From Actinopolymorpha pittospori (GTDB lineage: Bacteria; Actinomycetota; Actinomycetes; Propionibacteriales; Actinopolymorphaceae): a stretch of 64,000 nt of DNA. The position numbers and the translations under genes are program-made. The stretch covers positions 9,052,001 through 9,116,000 of the forward strand of contig NZ_JADBEM010000001.1 of assembly GCF_014873875.1 (NCBI RefSeq), read 5' to 3'. Below, one piece after another: positions 26,961 to 35,263 of this stretch. Each line of letters begins with the position of its first letter. Position 1 is the stretch's first letter. The notes beneath the pieces were generated by a model. It worked only from the letters and a program-made list of their open reading frames with translations. It was not told the origin of the DNA and did no database searches.

Positions 26961-27050
26961 TTGATCCAATCAACGTTGACAACATATCTGCCCGCGACGG
27001 ACTCTCCTCTCGTCGTACGAATCTCGTCGTACGAATCTCGTCGTACGCAC
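26961..27050 (+). promoter_or_regulatory. Promoter and triple TCGTACGA array upstream of citrate synthase
   Basis: The region is unusually AT-rich for this DNA. A palindrome TTGATCCAATCAA lies at 26961-26973, whose TTGATC could serve as -35 with ATATCT at 26984-26989 as -10 (17-nt spacer). Downstream, a 14-bp unit CTCGTCGTACGAAT is repeated three times (27009-27050, the last copy diverged at its final four bases). Each unit carries the palindromic core TCGTAC(GA). The spacing and position suggest a repressor array between promoter and ribosome binding site. Confidence 0.55.
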
Positions 27051-27063
27051 GAGGGAGGTCGCG

Positions 27064-28242
27064 ATGCCGTCCACTGTCGTCCCGCCACGCCCCCAGCCAG
27101 GTCCGGGCCCGATCGTCGTTCCCGCAGGTCTCGCCGGCGTCGCGGTCACCGAGACCACGATCGGCCACGTACTGGGGGTGGAGGGCTTCTACCACTACCG
27201 CCAGTACTCCGCGGTCGACCTCGCACAGGCGCGTCCGGTCGAGGACGTGTGGCACCTGCTCTTCACCGGTGACCTCCCCGACCGGGCCCGGCACGAGGAG
27301 TTCACCGCGCGGGTCGCCGCACTGCGGCAGATCCCCGACGACGTCCTCGCCGCCCTTCCGGCCATCGCCGCGGCCGCGCCGGCACCACTCGACGGACTCC
27401 GCACCGCGCTCTCCCTCGCCGGCGCCGCCCAGGGCCTGCGTCCCCTGTGGGACCTCGACGAACCGGCCCGGCTGCGCGACGCGCTGCTGGTCTGCGCACA
27501 GGTACCCACGCTGCTCACCGCGTTGTACCGGCTCGGACAGGGCCTCGAGCCGATCCCGCCACGCGACGATCTGTCCTACGCTGCGAACTACCTCTTCATG
27601 CTCACCGGTGCCGAGCCCCGTCCCGAGCACGCGCGCGCGATCGAGCGTTACCTCGTCTCCACCATCGACCACGGCTTCAACGCCTCGACCTTCACCGCCC
27701 GGGTGATCGCGTCGACCGGCGCCGACGTCGCGGCCTGTGTGGTGGGTGGGATCGGCGCGCTCTCCGGCCCGCTGCACGGAGGCGCACCCAGCCGCGCACT
27801 GGACGCCCTGGACGCGATCGGCACTCCGGACCGGATCGACGCCTGGGTGCGGGATCGGATCGAACATGGCGACCGCATCATGGGTTTCGGGCACCCCGTC
27901 TACCGCACCGAGGACCCGCGTTCGCGGATGCTCCGCGCGACGGCGGAGGAACTCGGCGGCGACCTGGTGGCCTTCGCCGTCCAGGTCGAACGCCGGGTGC
28001 TCGACCTGCTCGCGGAACTCAAACCCGGGCGTGAGCTCCACACCAACGTCGAGTTCTACGCCGGGGTGGTGATGGAACTCGTCGGGCTGCCGCGGGCGAT
28101 GTTCACACCGACGTTCGCCTCCAGCCGGGTCATCGGATGGTGCGCGCACGTCCTCGAGCAGGCACGCGACCGGAAAATCATCCGTCCCGACGCGACGTAC
28201 GTCGGTCCTCCGCCGCCGCAGCCGGTTCCCCCGCTCGGGTAG
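27064..28242 (+). CDS. Citrate synthase (actinobacterial citrate synthase 2-like)
   Basis: A 392-residue enzyme that condenses acetyl-CoA and oxaloacetate. The full fold is present without the N-terminal beta domain of E. coli GltA. Active-site histidines are seen as His203 (DHGFNAS) and His277 (GFGHPVYR), with His238 in PLHGG. The catalytic acid position, Asp in the NVDFYSG motif of GltA, is Glu330 here (NVEFYAG). I recall Glu at this place in some actinobacterial citrate synthase 2 proteins, so this may be a subfamily trait. A GGGAGG ribosome binding site precedes the ATG. A second, HTH-fused homologue lies 1.8 kb away on the other strand. Confidence 0.9.
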   Translation: MPSTVVPPRPQPGPGPIVVPAGLAGVAVTETTIGHVLGVEGFYHYRQYSAVDLAQARPVEDVWHLLFTGDLPDRARHEEFTARVAALRQIPDDVLAALPAIAAAAPAPLDGLRTALSLAGAAQGLRPLWDLDEPARLRDALLVCAQVPTLLTALYRLGQGLEPIPPRDDLSYAANYLFMLTGAEPRPEHARAIERYLVSTIDHGFNASTFTARVIASTGADVAACVVGGIGALSGPLHGGAPSRALDALDAIGTPDRIDAWVRDRIEHGDRIMGFGHPVYRTEDPRSRMLRATAEELGGDLVAFAVQVERRVLDLLAELKPGRELHTNVEFYAGVVMELVGLPRAMFTPTFASSRVIGWCAHVLEQARDRKIIRPDATYVGPPPPQPVPPLG

Positions 28243-28421
28243 GCGTCCGGCACGCGATCAGAGGTCCAGGGGCGAAGGTCCCGCACCGCTCGCCCCAACC
28301 GGGCCTGTTCGTGCCCACCCCCGGGCCCAAAGTCCAGCTTGGGTCGCTGGACGGCAGCCGAGTATCGAGGTATCGCCCTCGAACTCCGAGCCTCGCCCCC
28401 GACCCTCGCCTGGATGGACCC

Positions 28422-30188
28422 GTGACCGGATGGACCACCGAACTCGCCGTCGCCGGCGCCCTCGGTTGCCTGGTCGCGCTGCGCGGCCTGCTACTCGGCC
28501 GGCCGGTGCGCCGGTGGTACCCGGCTCTCGTCGGCGTCCTCCTGCTCACCGGTGCGGGTAGCGCGCTGGCCAGGAGTCCGTGGCCCTTCGCGGCCGGGCT
28601 GGTCGCCGTCGGCGCCCTGCTGGTGTGGCCCCCGCGCCCGGAACCGCTCGCCGATCCCGCGGTCCGGGCGCGGGTGCGCCGGCTGGTCGACCGCAGCGAG
28701 ACCGATCCGGTCGCGGCGTTCGCGCAACGCACGGACCTGGCGTACGCGTTCAGCCCCGACCGGCGAGCGGCGCTCGCGTACCAGGTGCGTTTCGGCACCG
28801 CGATCGCGACCGGTGACCCCATCGGCGCCGCCGGCTCGATGACCGCCGCGGTGACGGCGTTCCGCCACGAAGCCGCGCGTAACGGCTGGCGGACGGCGGT
28901 GCTGGGTGCCTCCGCACGCCGGCTGGACCTGTGGGTCGGCGCCGAACTGCGGGCGGTCCCGATCGGGCGCGACGTCGTCGTCGACCCGTCGACGTTCTCC
29001 CTGCACGGGCGCCGGTTCCGCAACCTCCGGCAGGCCGTACGGCGCACGTACAACGCGGGGGTCACCACGCGGATCGTCTCCGAACGCGCGGTCGAACCGT
29101 CCCTGCGCGGTGAGCTCACCGAACTGCTCCGCCGCTGCGATCGCCGTCCCGCGTCCGGCTTCTCGAGGAACCTCGACCATCCCCTCGACGGGCTGCACGC
29201 CGGTGTCGTCCTCGCGGTGGCGCGGGACCGGTCCGGCCGGGTCGCGGGTCTCGCCCGGTGGGCCAGCTCCGACCACGGCCGCGAGCTCTCCCTGGACACG
29301 ACGTGGCGCCTTCCGGACGCGCCGAACGGTGTCAACGAACGCCTGACACTCGACATGCTCGCCTGGGCGCGCACCCACGGCGCGGACCGCCTCTGCCTGT
29401 CGTTCGCGGCGTTCCCGGAGGTCCTCGACCGGCCCCGCCCCCGGACGCCGGGCGCACTCGGTCTCGCGGCGGGACTGCGCTGCCTGCGGGTCCTGGTTCG
29501 GGTGGAGTCGGTCAACCGTTACCTGCGCAAGTTCCACGCCCTCGGCGAACGACGCTACGTGCTGGCCCGCTACCGCGACCTCGCCCGGGTGGCGGCGGCG
29601 ACGCTGGTGCTGGAGTTCTTCCCGAGGCGTACGTCGTTCCGGCGACCGGTGAGGCTACCGCGGCAGGCGCAGGCACCACGCCCGCTGGTGCGAGTCCCGC
29701 GACAGGCGGAGGAGCCGCGAGCTGTCGTGGGGGTCCCGCGGCAGGTAGGGCGGCACGCGGCCGGACCGCTCGTCCCGCGGCAGGTGGGGCGGCCCGCCGC
29801 CGGTCCGCTCGGCGAGTCGGCCGCACGGCACGGATCGCCGGAAGGAGCACGGATCCCGGTCCAGCGCTCCACGCCCCCGAACCTGGCGGGCGGCCCGAGG
29901 CACAAGGCCGGTGGGGAGCACACCACCGGCGGAACCGAGCAGCCCGTCCGTCGGGTCGGCCGCCACACCGGTGGCGACGCCGGTGCCGGGAGCGGTCCGA
30001 GCCAGAGCCGGCCGCCCTGCGGCGGCCTCCCGAGTACGCCTAGGCGCCGGGGGCTGATCCCGTATAGAGCGCACGCGGGCGGAACCGGAGCCGGTGGGCG
30101 TACTCCTCCAGCGCATGAGCGACCACCCCTGCCATCCGCCCCAGCAGGAAGATCACCTCTCCAGAACCGTCCGCCAAGCCGGCCTTGA
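28422..30188 (+). CDS. DUF2156 (MprF/LysX-type catalytic domain) membrane protein
   Basis: A 588-residue protein from the GTG at 28422. Three hydrophobic helices (about 5-28, 33-52, 56-72) precede a GNAT-like DUF2156 domain, as in the catalytic half of phosphatidylglycerol lysyltransferases: DLAYAFSPDRRAALAYQVRFGTAIATGDPIG and FSLHGRRFRNLRQAVRRTYNAGV. FHALGERRYVLARYRDL closes the domain near residue 390. The last ~190 residues are Pro/Arg/Gly-rich, possibly disordered. The final 149 nt overlap the convergent citrate synthase gene, so the C-terminus may be a non-functional run-on. The aminoacyl donor, if any, is unknown. Confidence 0.75.
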   Translation: MTGWTTELAVAGALGCLVALRGLLLGRPVRRWYPALVGVLLLTGAGSALARSPWPFAAGLVAVGALLVWPPRPEPLADPAVRARVRRLVDRSETDPVAAFAQRTDLAYAFSPDRRAALAYQVRFGTAIATGDPIGAAGSMTAAVTAFRHEAARNGWRTAVLGASARRLDLWVGAELRAVPIGRDVVVDPSTFSLHGRRFRNLRQAVRRTYNAGVTTRIVSERAVEPSLRGELTELLRRCDRRPASGFSRNLDHPLDGLHAGVVLAVARDRSGRVAGLARWASSDHGRELSLDTTWRLPDAPNGVNERLTLDMLAWARTHGADRLCLSFAAFPEVLDRPRPRTPGALGLAAGLRCLRVLVRVESVNRYLRKFHALGERRYVLARYRDLARVAAATLVLEFFPRRTSFRRPVRLPRQAQAPRPLVRVPRQAEEPRAVVGVPRQVGRHAAGPLVPRQVGRPAAGPLGESAARHGSPEGARIPVQRSTPPNLAGGPRHKAGGEHTTGGTEQPVRRVGRHTGGDAGAGSGPSQSRPPCGGLPSTPRRRGLIPYRAHAGGTGAGGRTPPAHERPPLPSAPAGRSPLQNRPPSRP

Positions 30189-31329
30189 CGGCGAGCGCAC
30201 CGAGTGCGAGGTCGACGTTGGGTCGTGGCCCGCCGTGCCGGCCCACGACCCGGATCAGCTCCCCGACCGTCTCGTCAACCTGACCTTGCGTACCGGACCG
30301 GGCGACCAGGTCGAGCAGTGCCTCCGCGCGCGGGTCCGGTCCGGTGTAGACGGCATGGCCGAATCCAGGCAGCCGCTCCCCCTGACGGAGCCGGTCTCCT
30401 ACCAGCCGGGGCACGTCGCCCGACTCCGCCGCCTCGCGCAGGAATCCCTCGACCGCCGAAGCGCTCGCCCCGTGCAGCACCCCGCCGCCCGCGCTCAACG
30501 CGGTCAGCACCACGAGGTAGGGGTCGGCCCACACCGAAGCGGCGATCCGGGCGGCGAAGGTGGAGGCGGCCAACTCGTGGTCGGCGAGCAGGATCAGGGC
30601 CGCGTCCAGGGCCCGGATCTCACCCGTGCCCGGCGGTCGGTCGGCGAGGCGTGACCACAACCGCTCGGCGATCGAGCTTCCCGGCACCGGCGTCCGGACG
30701 GGCAGGCAGTCGACGACCCCGGCCACCAGGGCTCTCGCCGTCGCGGTGACCGCCGCCGGCCGCCGGTCGTCCCGCATCGGGTCCGCCGCGGCGAGCGTGG
30801 CCACCGCCACCCGAACCCGGTCGATCGGCCGGGTGGAGGCGGGCAACGCCTCCTGGGCCCGCCGCCCTACCAACACGGCGGCGTCGCCGGCCCGCCACGC
30901 GCCGCCGCGATCCGATCCAGCCGACCCAGAACCAGCCGACCCGGAACCGGCCGACCCGGAACCGGCCGCTCCAGAACCGGCCGCTCCAGAACCGGCCGAC
31001 CCTGACCAGAGCAGCTCGGCGACGTCCTCGAAGCTCGCCGTCCGGGCGAGTTCGATCGCGTCCCGGCCGCGGTAGTAGAGCGCGCCCTCGGGGTCCAGCA
31101 GGGTCAGCTCGGTGTCGATCACGACCTCCAGTGCACCCGCCCGGCCGCCGCGGCGGTTGCGCTTGGCGAGGCGTTCGACCTCGATCCGGTCGAATCGGGA
31201 CGAACGCCGGTCAGCGCCCCGGTGCCGGGACAGCACTCCCCTGCTCACGTAGGCGTACACCGTCTCAGGTTTCACCCCGAGCAGTTCGGCGGCCTGGGCG
31301 GTGGTCATCCACCGGGTGGAGTCGCTCAC
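30040..31329 (-). CDS. Citrate synthase with N-terminal MerR/excisionase-type HTH domain
   Basis: A 429-residue protein. Residues about 7-60 form a helix-turn-helix of excisionase/MerR type (MTTAQAAELLGVKPETVYAYVSRGVLSRHR). The rest is citrate synthase-like with His in DHELAAST, His in GFGHAVYTG and Asp in PRPNVDLALG, so all three catalytic positions survive. Between the HTH and the large domain lies a Gly-Ser-Ala linker built from 15-bp repeats. Actinobacteria often encode such an HTH-fused paralogue near a plain citrate synthase. It may be enzyme, regulator or both. The GTG start is 51 nt from the divergent fumarase gene. Confidence 0.85.
   Translation of the reverse strand: MSDSTRWMTTAQAAELLGVKPETVYAYVSRGVLSRHRGADRRSSRFDRIEVERLAKRNRRGGRAGALEVVIDTELTLLDPEGALYYRGRDAIELARTASFEDVAELLWSGSAGSGAAGSGAAGSGSAGSGSAGSGSAGSDRGGAWRAGDAAVLVGRRAQEALPASTRPIDRVRVAVATLAAADPMRDDRRPAAVTATARALVAGVVDCLPVRTPVPGSSIAERLWSRLADRPPGTGEIRALDAALILLADHELAASTFAARIAASVWADPYLVVLTALSAGGGVLHGASASAVEGFLREAAESGDVPRLVGDRLRQGERLPGFGHAVYTGPDPRAEALLDLVARSGTQGQVDETVGELIRVVGRHGGPRPNVDLALGALAVKAGLADGSGEVIFLLGRMAGVVAHALEEYAHRLRFRPRALYTGSAPGA
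30923..30997 (-). repeat. 5 x 15-bp in-frame tandem repeat in the HTH-citrate synthase gene
   Basis: Five units of GACCCGGAACCGGCC type (plus-strand reading), with first-copy and last-two-copy variants. On the coding strand they give GS(A)GS/GAAGS-type linker residues. The run sits inside the citrate synthase part, after LLWSGSAG. Confidence 0.9.
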
Positions 31330-31380
31330 ATCGGCAACCTCATCACACCCTGCGTGGGCAGGGGGTCATAGAGTCTCCGC

Positions 31381-32781
31381 ATGGCGAAGGAGCGAGAGAG
31401 CGACTACCGGATCGAGCACGACACCATGGGCGAGGTGCGGGTTCCCGCCCACGCCAAATGGAGGGCCCAGACCCAGCGTGCCGTGGAGAACTTCCCCATC
31501 TCCGGCTCGACGCTGGAAAGCCAGCACATCCGGGCGCTCGCGCTGATCAAGGGCGCCGCCGCGAAGGTCAACGCCGAGCTGGGCGTGATCGACGACGATC
31601 TCGCGAAGGCGATCCAGGAGGCGGCCGCCCAGGTAGCCGCCGGGTCCTACGACGACCACTTCCCGATCGACGTCTACCAGACGGGGTCGGGCACGTCGAG
31701 CAACATGAACGCCAACGAGGTCGTCGCGACGCTCGCCACCGAGGCGCTCGGCCGGGCGGTCCACCCCAACGACCACGTCAACGCCTCCCAGTCCAGCAAC
31801 GACGTCTTCCCCTCCTCGATCCACATCGCCGCGACCAACGCCGTCCTGCACGACCTGGTGCCGGCGCTCTCCCACCTGGCCGAGGCGCTCGAGGCGAAGG
31901 CCGCGGAGTTCGCCGACGTCGTGAAGTCCGGCCGTACGCACCTCATGGATGCCACACCGGTCACGCTGGGCCAGGAGTTCGGTGGCTACGCCGCGCAGAT
32001 CCGCTACGGCATCGAGCGCGTCGAGGCCTCCCTTCCCCGCGTCGGTGAGCTGCCCCTCGGCGGCACCGCCGTCGGCACCGGCATCAACACCCCGCCGGGG
32101 TTCGCGGCGAAGGTGATCGCCGAGCTCGTCGCCGCCACCGGCCTCCCGCTGCGCGAGGCACGCAACCACTTCGAGGCGCAGGGCGCACGCGATGGCCTCG
32201 TGGAGCTCTCCGGCCAGCTCCGTACCATCGCGGTCGGCCTCTACAAGGCCGCCAACGACATCCGCTGGATGGGATCGGGCCCGCGCACCGGCCTGGGTGA
32301 GATCGCGCTCCCCGACCTTCAGCCGGGGTCGAGCATCATGCCGGGCAAGGTCAACCCGGTCATCCCGGAGGCGGCCCGCCAGGTCGTCGCGCAGGTCGTC
32401 GGCAACGACGCTGCCGTGGCCTTCGCCGGCTCCCAGGGCGACTTCGAGCTCAACGTCATGCTGCCGGTGATCGCCAAGAACCTCCTCGAGTCGATCCGGC
32501 TGCTCTCCAACGTGAGCGTGCTGTTCGCCGACCGGTTGGTCGCTGGCATCACCGCCAACGCCGAACGCTGCCGGGAGTACGCCGAGTCCTCGCCGTCGGT
32601 CGTCACCCCCCTCAACCGCTACATCGGCTACGAGAACGCCGCCAAGGTCGCCAAGACGGCGCTCGCGGAGCGCAAGACGATCCGTCAGGTCGTGCTGGAG
32701 CAGGGCTACGTCGAACGCGGTGACCTCACCGAGGAGCAGCTCGACCAGGCGCTGGACGTTCTCTCCATGACCCACCCCTAG
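31381..32781 (+). CDS. fumC: Fumarate hydratase, class II
   Basis: A 466-residue iron-independent fumarase converting fumarate to L-malate. The family signature [11 protein letters not shown] is intact. [32 protein letters not shown] and [21 protein letters not shown] are the other conserved regions of the fumarase/aspartase superfamily. TAGAGT (31369-31374) ends 6 nt before the ATG, so the mRNA is probably leaderless. It is divergent from the HTH-citrate synthase gene with only 51 nt between them, so regulation could be shared. Confidence 0.96.
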   Translation: MAKERESDYRIEHDTMGEVRVPAHAKWRAQTQRAVENFPISGSTLESQHIRALALIKGAAAKVNAELGVIDDDLAKAIQEAAAQVAAGSYDDHFPIDVYQTGSGTSSNMNANEVVATLATEALGRAVHPNDHVNASQSSNDVFPSSIHIAATNAVLHDLVPALSHLAEALEAKAAEFADVVKSGRTHLMDATPVTLGQEFGGYAAQIRYGIERVEASLPRVGELPLGGTAVGTGINTPPGFAAKVIAELVAATGLPLREARNHFEAQGARDGLVELSGQLRTIAVGLYKAANDIRWMGSGPRTGLGEIALPDLQPGSSIMPGKVNPVIPEAARQVVAQVVGNDAAVAFAGSQGDFELNVMLPVIAKNLLESIRLLSNVSVLFADRLVAGITANAERCREYAESSPSVVTPLNRYIGYENAAKVAKTALAERKTIRQVVLEQGYVERGDLTEEQLDQALDVLSMTHP

Positions 32782-32859
32782 GGCATGACGAGGCCGGTGT
32801 GTGCCGGGGAGTGATCGACTCGTCCCACCGGGTTGATCTCGGCGAGTAGTCTCGCGCGG

Positions 32860-33597
32860 GTGAACCTTTCTTCCAGTACGACACCCGACCCCGGCAGGCA
32901 GCGCCCGAGCGGGGCTCCCGGGCGCCCCTCGGGCAGCCCGCCGTACTGGCAGCCGGGCACTCCCATCTGGTGGCGTTACCGACAGCGCGCCCAGACCAAC
33001 GGGCGCCCGGAGACCGCGCGACCGGAGACTGTGCGACCGATGACGGTCGTCCGTGACGACGCCGACGCGCTCGTGGCCTGGCTCGCGCCTGGCACCCCCG
33101 TGCTCCGGCCGGTGCTCACCGACGGCCGCGACCTGCGTACGGCGCCGCTCGCCGAGTGGTTCGCGGCCGGTTCCCGCCACGCGCTCAAGCGTGACGTCTG
33201 GCACGGAGCCGGCATCCTCAAGGTCGCGCCGACCGGCGTTCCCTGGTCGGTGTGGTTGTTCTGGCAGCCGGACGGCACGTTCCGCAACTGGTACGTCAAC
33301 CTCGAGGACGTCCACGTCCGTGACGACTCCAGCATCCTCACCCAGGACCACGTGCTCGACGTCGTGGTACATCCCGACCGCACCGTGCGGTGGAAGGACG
33401 AGGACGAGCTCGCGGCGGCCGTCCAGTGGGGACGCTTCTCCGTCGAGGACGCGGCGAGGTTCGAGCAGGACGCCCGTGACGTCGAACGCGTCGTCGCCCG
33501 CTGGGATCCGCCGTTCTGCGACGACTGGCAGTCGTTCCGGCCCGACCCCTCCTGGCCCCTTCCCGCCCTGCCGGCCGGTATCCGGGCCGACTTCTGA
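32860..33597 (+). CDS. DUF402 domain protein (FomD-like hydrolase family)
   Basis: A 245-residue protein. After a variable Pro-rich N-terminus, the sequence YWQPGTPIWWRY opens a DUF402 domain containing HGAGILKVAPTGVPWSVWLFW and FRNWYVNLEDVHVRDD, with DHVLDVVVHPDRTVRWKDEDEL toward the end. Related proteins hydrolyse nucleoside phosphates or cytidylyl conjugates with divalent metals. The GTG at 32860 is 7 nt after TAGTCT (32847-32852), a leaderless arrangement that supports this start over the TTG at 32833. Confidence 0.82.
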   Translation: MNLSSSTTPDPGRQRPSGAPGRPSGSPPYWQPGTPIWWRYRQRAQTNGRPETARPETVRPMTVVRDDADALVAWLAPGTPVLRPVLTDGRDLRTAPLAEWFAAGSRHALKRDVWHGAGILKVAPTGVPWSVWLFWQPDGTFRNWYVNLEDVHVRDDSSILTQDHVLDVVVHPDRTVRWKDEDELAAAVQWGRFSVEDAARFEQDARDVERVVARWDPPFCDDWQSFRPDPSWPLPALPAGIRADF

Positions 33598-33611
33598 CCA
33601 CGGAGGCGTCC

Positions 33612-34670
33612 GTGCCGGATCCAGCCGCGTCGGCTGATCCTTTCGCGTCGGCTGATCCTTTCGCGTCGGCTGATCCTTTCGCGTCGGTTGGTGCAGCCGC
33701 GCTCCTCGCGCACTGGGGGCTACCCGCGCCGGACGCCGTGCACCACCCGGGCGAGGGCACCAACAACTCACTCGTCGTCGTCGAGGTCGCCGGCGCCAGC
33801 TACGTCCTGCGCGGCTACCAGAACGCCGCCATCGCCCGCGTCGCCGCGGAGCACCGGTTCCTGGCCGCCCTCGCGGCGGCCGGGCTGCCCTTCGCGGTTC
33901 CCAGCCCGATCCCCACACCGGACGGGCGAACCTGCGTGCCGACGCCGAACGGCCCGGCCGCGCTCTTCCACTATCTGCCCGGACGGCCACCGAGGCGCGA
34001 CGCGGGGACACTCGTCGTCGCCGGTCGGATGCTCGGCGACCTCGACCGGGCCCTCGCGGCACTCCCGAACGCCGTCTCGCCCTACGACTGGCGCCATCCG
34101 CTGTCGGAGGTCCATCCGGCTGTCCCCGACCTGGCCGAACTCGCCGCCGCACTCGCGACCGCGCTGCCCACCACGGCCGGCGAAGACCCGGGCTGGCTCC
34201 CCGCCGCGGCCGAGCGGGCGGACGTGGCGTACTTCCGGTTGTGGGAAACCCTGCCGGTGCAGATCGTCCACGGCGACTTCGCACTGTCCAACACACTCGT
34301 CCACGACGACGGCAGCCCCAGCGCGGTGCTCGACTTCGAGGTCGCCGGGCTCGGCCTGCGGGTCACCGACCTCGTGGTGGCGGTGTCCCTGTGCACCGAC
34401 GGCTGGTGGACGCCGGGCGCCGCCGCCGCCGCCGACCTGCTCTGCCGGGCCTACGCCGAGCGGGTGACGCTCACCAGCGCCGAGTGGGCGGCCTTTCCCG
34501 ACCTGCTCCGAATCCGCGCGCTGGAGTCACTGGTCTGGCGCTGCGGTCGCTGGCGGCTGGGGCAAGCCTCCCTTGACGAGGTACGCGACCGCTTCGACAC
34601 GGCGCGCCGGATCGAACGCTGGCTCGACACGCACGGCCCTACGCTCGTCGACGACCTGCTCCACCGCTGA
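33612..34670 (+). CDS. Aminoglycoside phosphotransferase-like kinase
   Basis: A 352-residue protein-kinase-like phosphotransferase. An N-lobe with EGTNNSLVVVEVAGASYVLRGYQN is followed by the catalytic Brenner motif IVHGDFALSNTLV (about residues 218-230) and the metal-binding LDFEVAGLG. Such enzymes phosphorylate hydroxyls of sugars, amino alcohols or homoserine; the substrate is unknown. The first ~20 residues contain three copies of ASADPF from an 18-bp repeat. GGAGG lies 5 nt before the GTG start. It lies 14 nt after the DUF402 gene, so the two may be co-transcribed. Confidence 0.8.
   Translation: MPDPAASADPFASADPFASADPFASVGAAALLAHWGLPAPDAVHHPGEGTNNSLVVVEVAGASYVLRGYQNAAIARVAAEHRFLAALAAAGLPFAVPSPIPTPDGRTCVPTPNGPAALFHYLPGRPPRRDAGTLVVAGRMLGDLDRALAALPNAVSPYDWRHPLSEVHPAVPDLAELAAALATALPTTAGEDPGWLPAAAERADVAYFRLWETLPVQIVHGDFALSNTLVHDDGSPSAVLDFEVAGLGLRVTDLVVAVSLCTDGWWTPGAAAAADLLCRAYAERVTLTSAEWAAFPDLLRIRALESLVWRCGRWRLGQASLDEVRDRFDTARRIERWLDTHGPTLVDDLLHR
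33627..33680 (+). repeat. 3 x 18-bp in-frame tandem repeat at the kinase N-terminus
   Basis: Three identical copies of GCGTCGGCTGATCCTTTC encode (ASADPF)3, followed by a partial fourth copy. The unit includes lower-GC codons such as TTT that are rare in this genome. Confidence 0.95.
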
Positions 34671-34801
34671 GCTACGCCAGCCGGAGTAGGCGCGTTGCCG
34701 CCTGACGACGGACGCGTACGCGCACCCCGCTCGGCCACGCTGGAGTCCGCGAACGGCCGCGGAACGGCCGCGGACATCCCAAGTGTGGAGAGGCATCTGT
34801 C

Positions 34802-35263
34802 ATGGCACACGGCGCGTCGGCGCAACCATCGGCCGCGACCAGGCGACCGGGCGAAGGGCACGACACCAGACCGGTCCCCGGTCGGGGCTGGACCTTTTCC
34901 ACGTTCCGGGTGATGGTCGGACTCCAGGTCCTCGCGATCTTCGTCCAGGCGATCACCGCCGGCCTGGTGGTCGCCGGCCGCCCGGGCGCGAAACCGCTGC
35001 ACGGCACCACGGCCACCGTCGCACTGCTCGTCGGGCTGCTGACCCTGGTCGCCGCGATCCTCGTGTGGAAGCCAGGCGGTGGCTCCGCCCGATTCACCGT
35101 CCCGAGCGGCGTTCTGCTCGTACTGCTCGTCGTCCAGAGCATCCTCGGCGGCAACCACGTGAAGGCCGTACACGTCCCGCTCGGTGTCGCGTTGTTCGGC
35201 GGCGTCGTCGTGGTGGCGGTGCAGGCGTGGTCGGGGCCACGCGCGCGCTCGGTCCGGTCGTGA
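34802..35263 (+). CDS. Four-helix membrane protein coupled to multicopper oxidase
   Basis: A 153-residue integral membrane protein with four helices (about 35-58, 68-88, 100-115, 125-143). Histidines sit at helix ends (LHGTTATVALLVG and GNHVKAVHVPLG), as in small DUF6220-like or haem-handling membrane proteins; this is a pattern resemblance only. A GGAGAG ribosome binding site precedes the ATG. Its TGA overlaps the GTG start of the oxidase gene (GTGA), so the two are translationally coupled and may act together, for example as an electron donor or anchor. Confidence 0.65.
   Translation: MAHGASAQPSAATRRPGEGHDTRPVPGRGWTFSTFRVMVGLQVLAIFVQAITAGLVVAGRPGAKPLHGTTATVALLVGLLTLVAAILVWKPGGGSARFTVPSGVLLVLLVVQSILGGNHVKAVHVPLGVALFGGVVVVAVQAWSGPRARSVRS

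Noticed and set aside
31366-34296. A 976-codon minus-strand frame across fumC, the DUF402 gene and the kinase.
   Set aside because: Shadow of three recognisable plus-strand genes.
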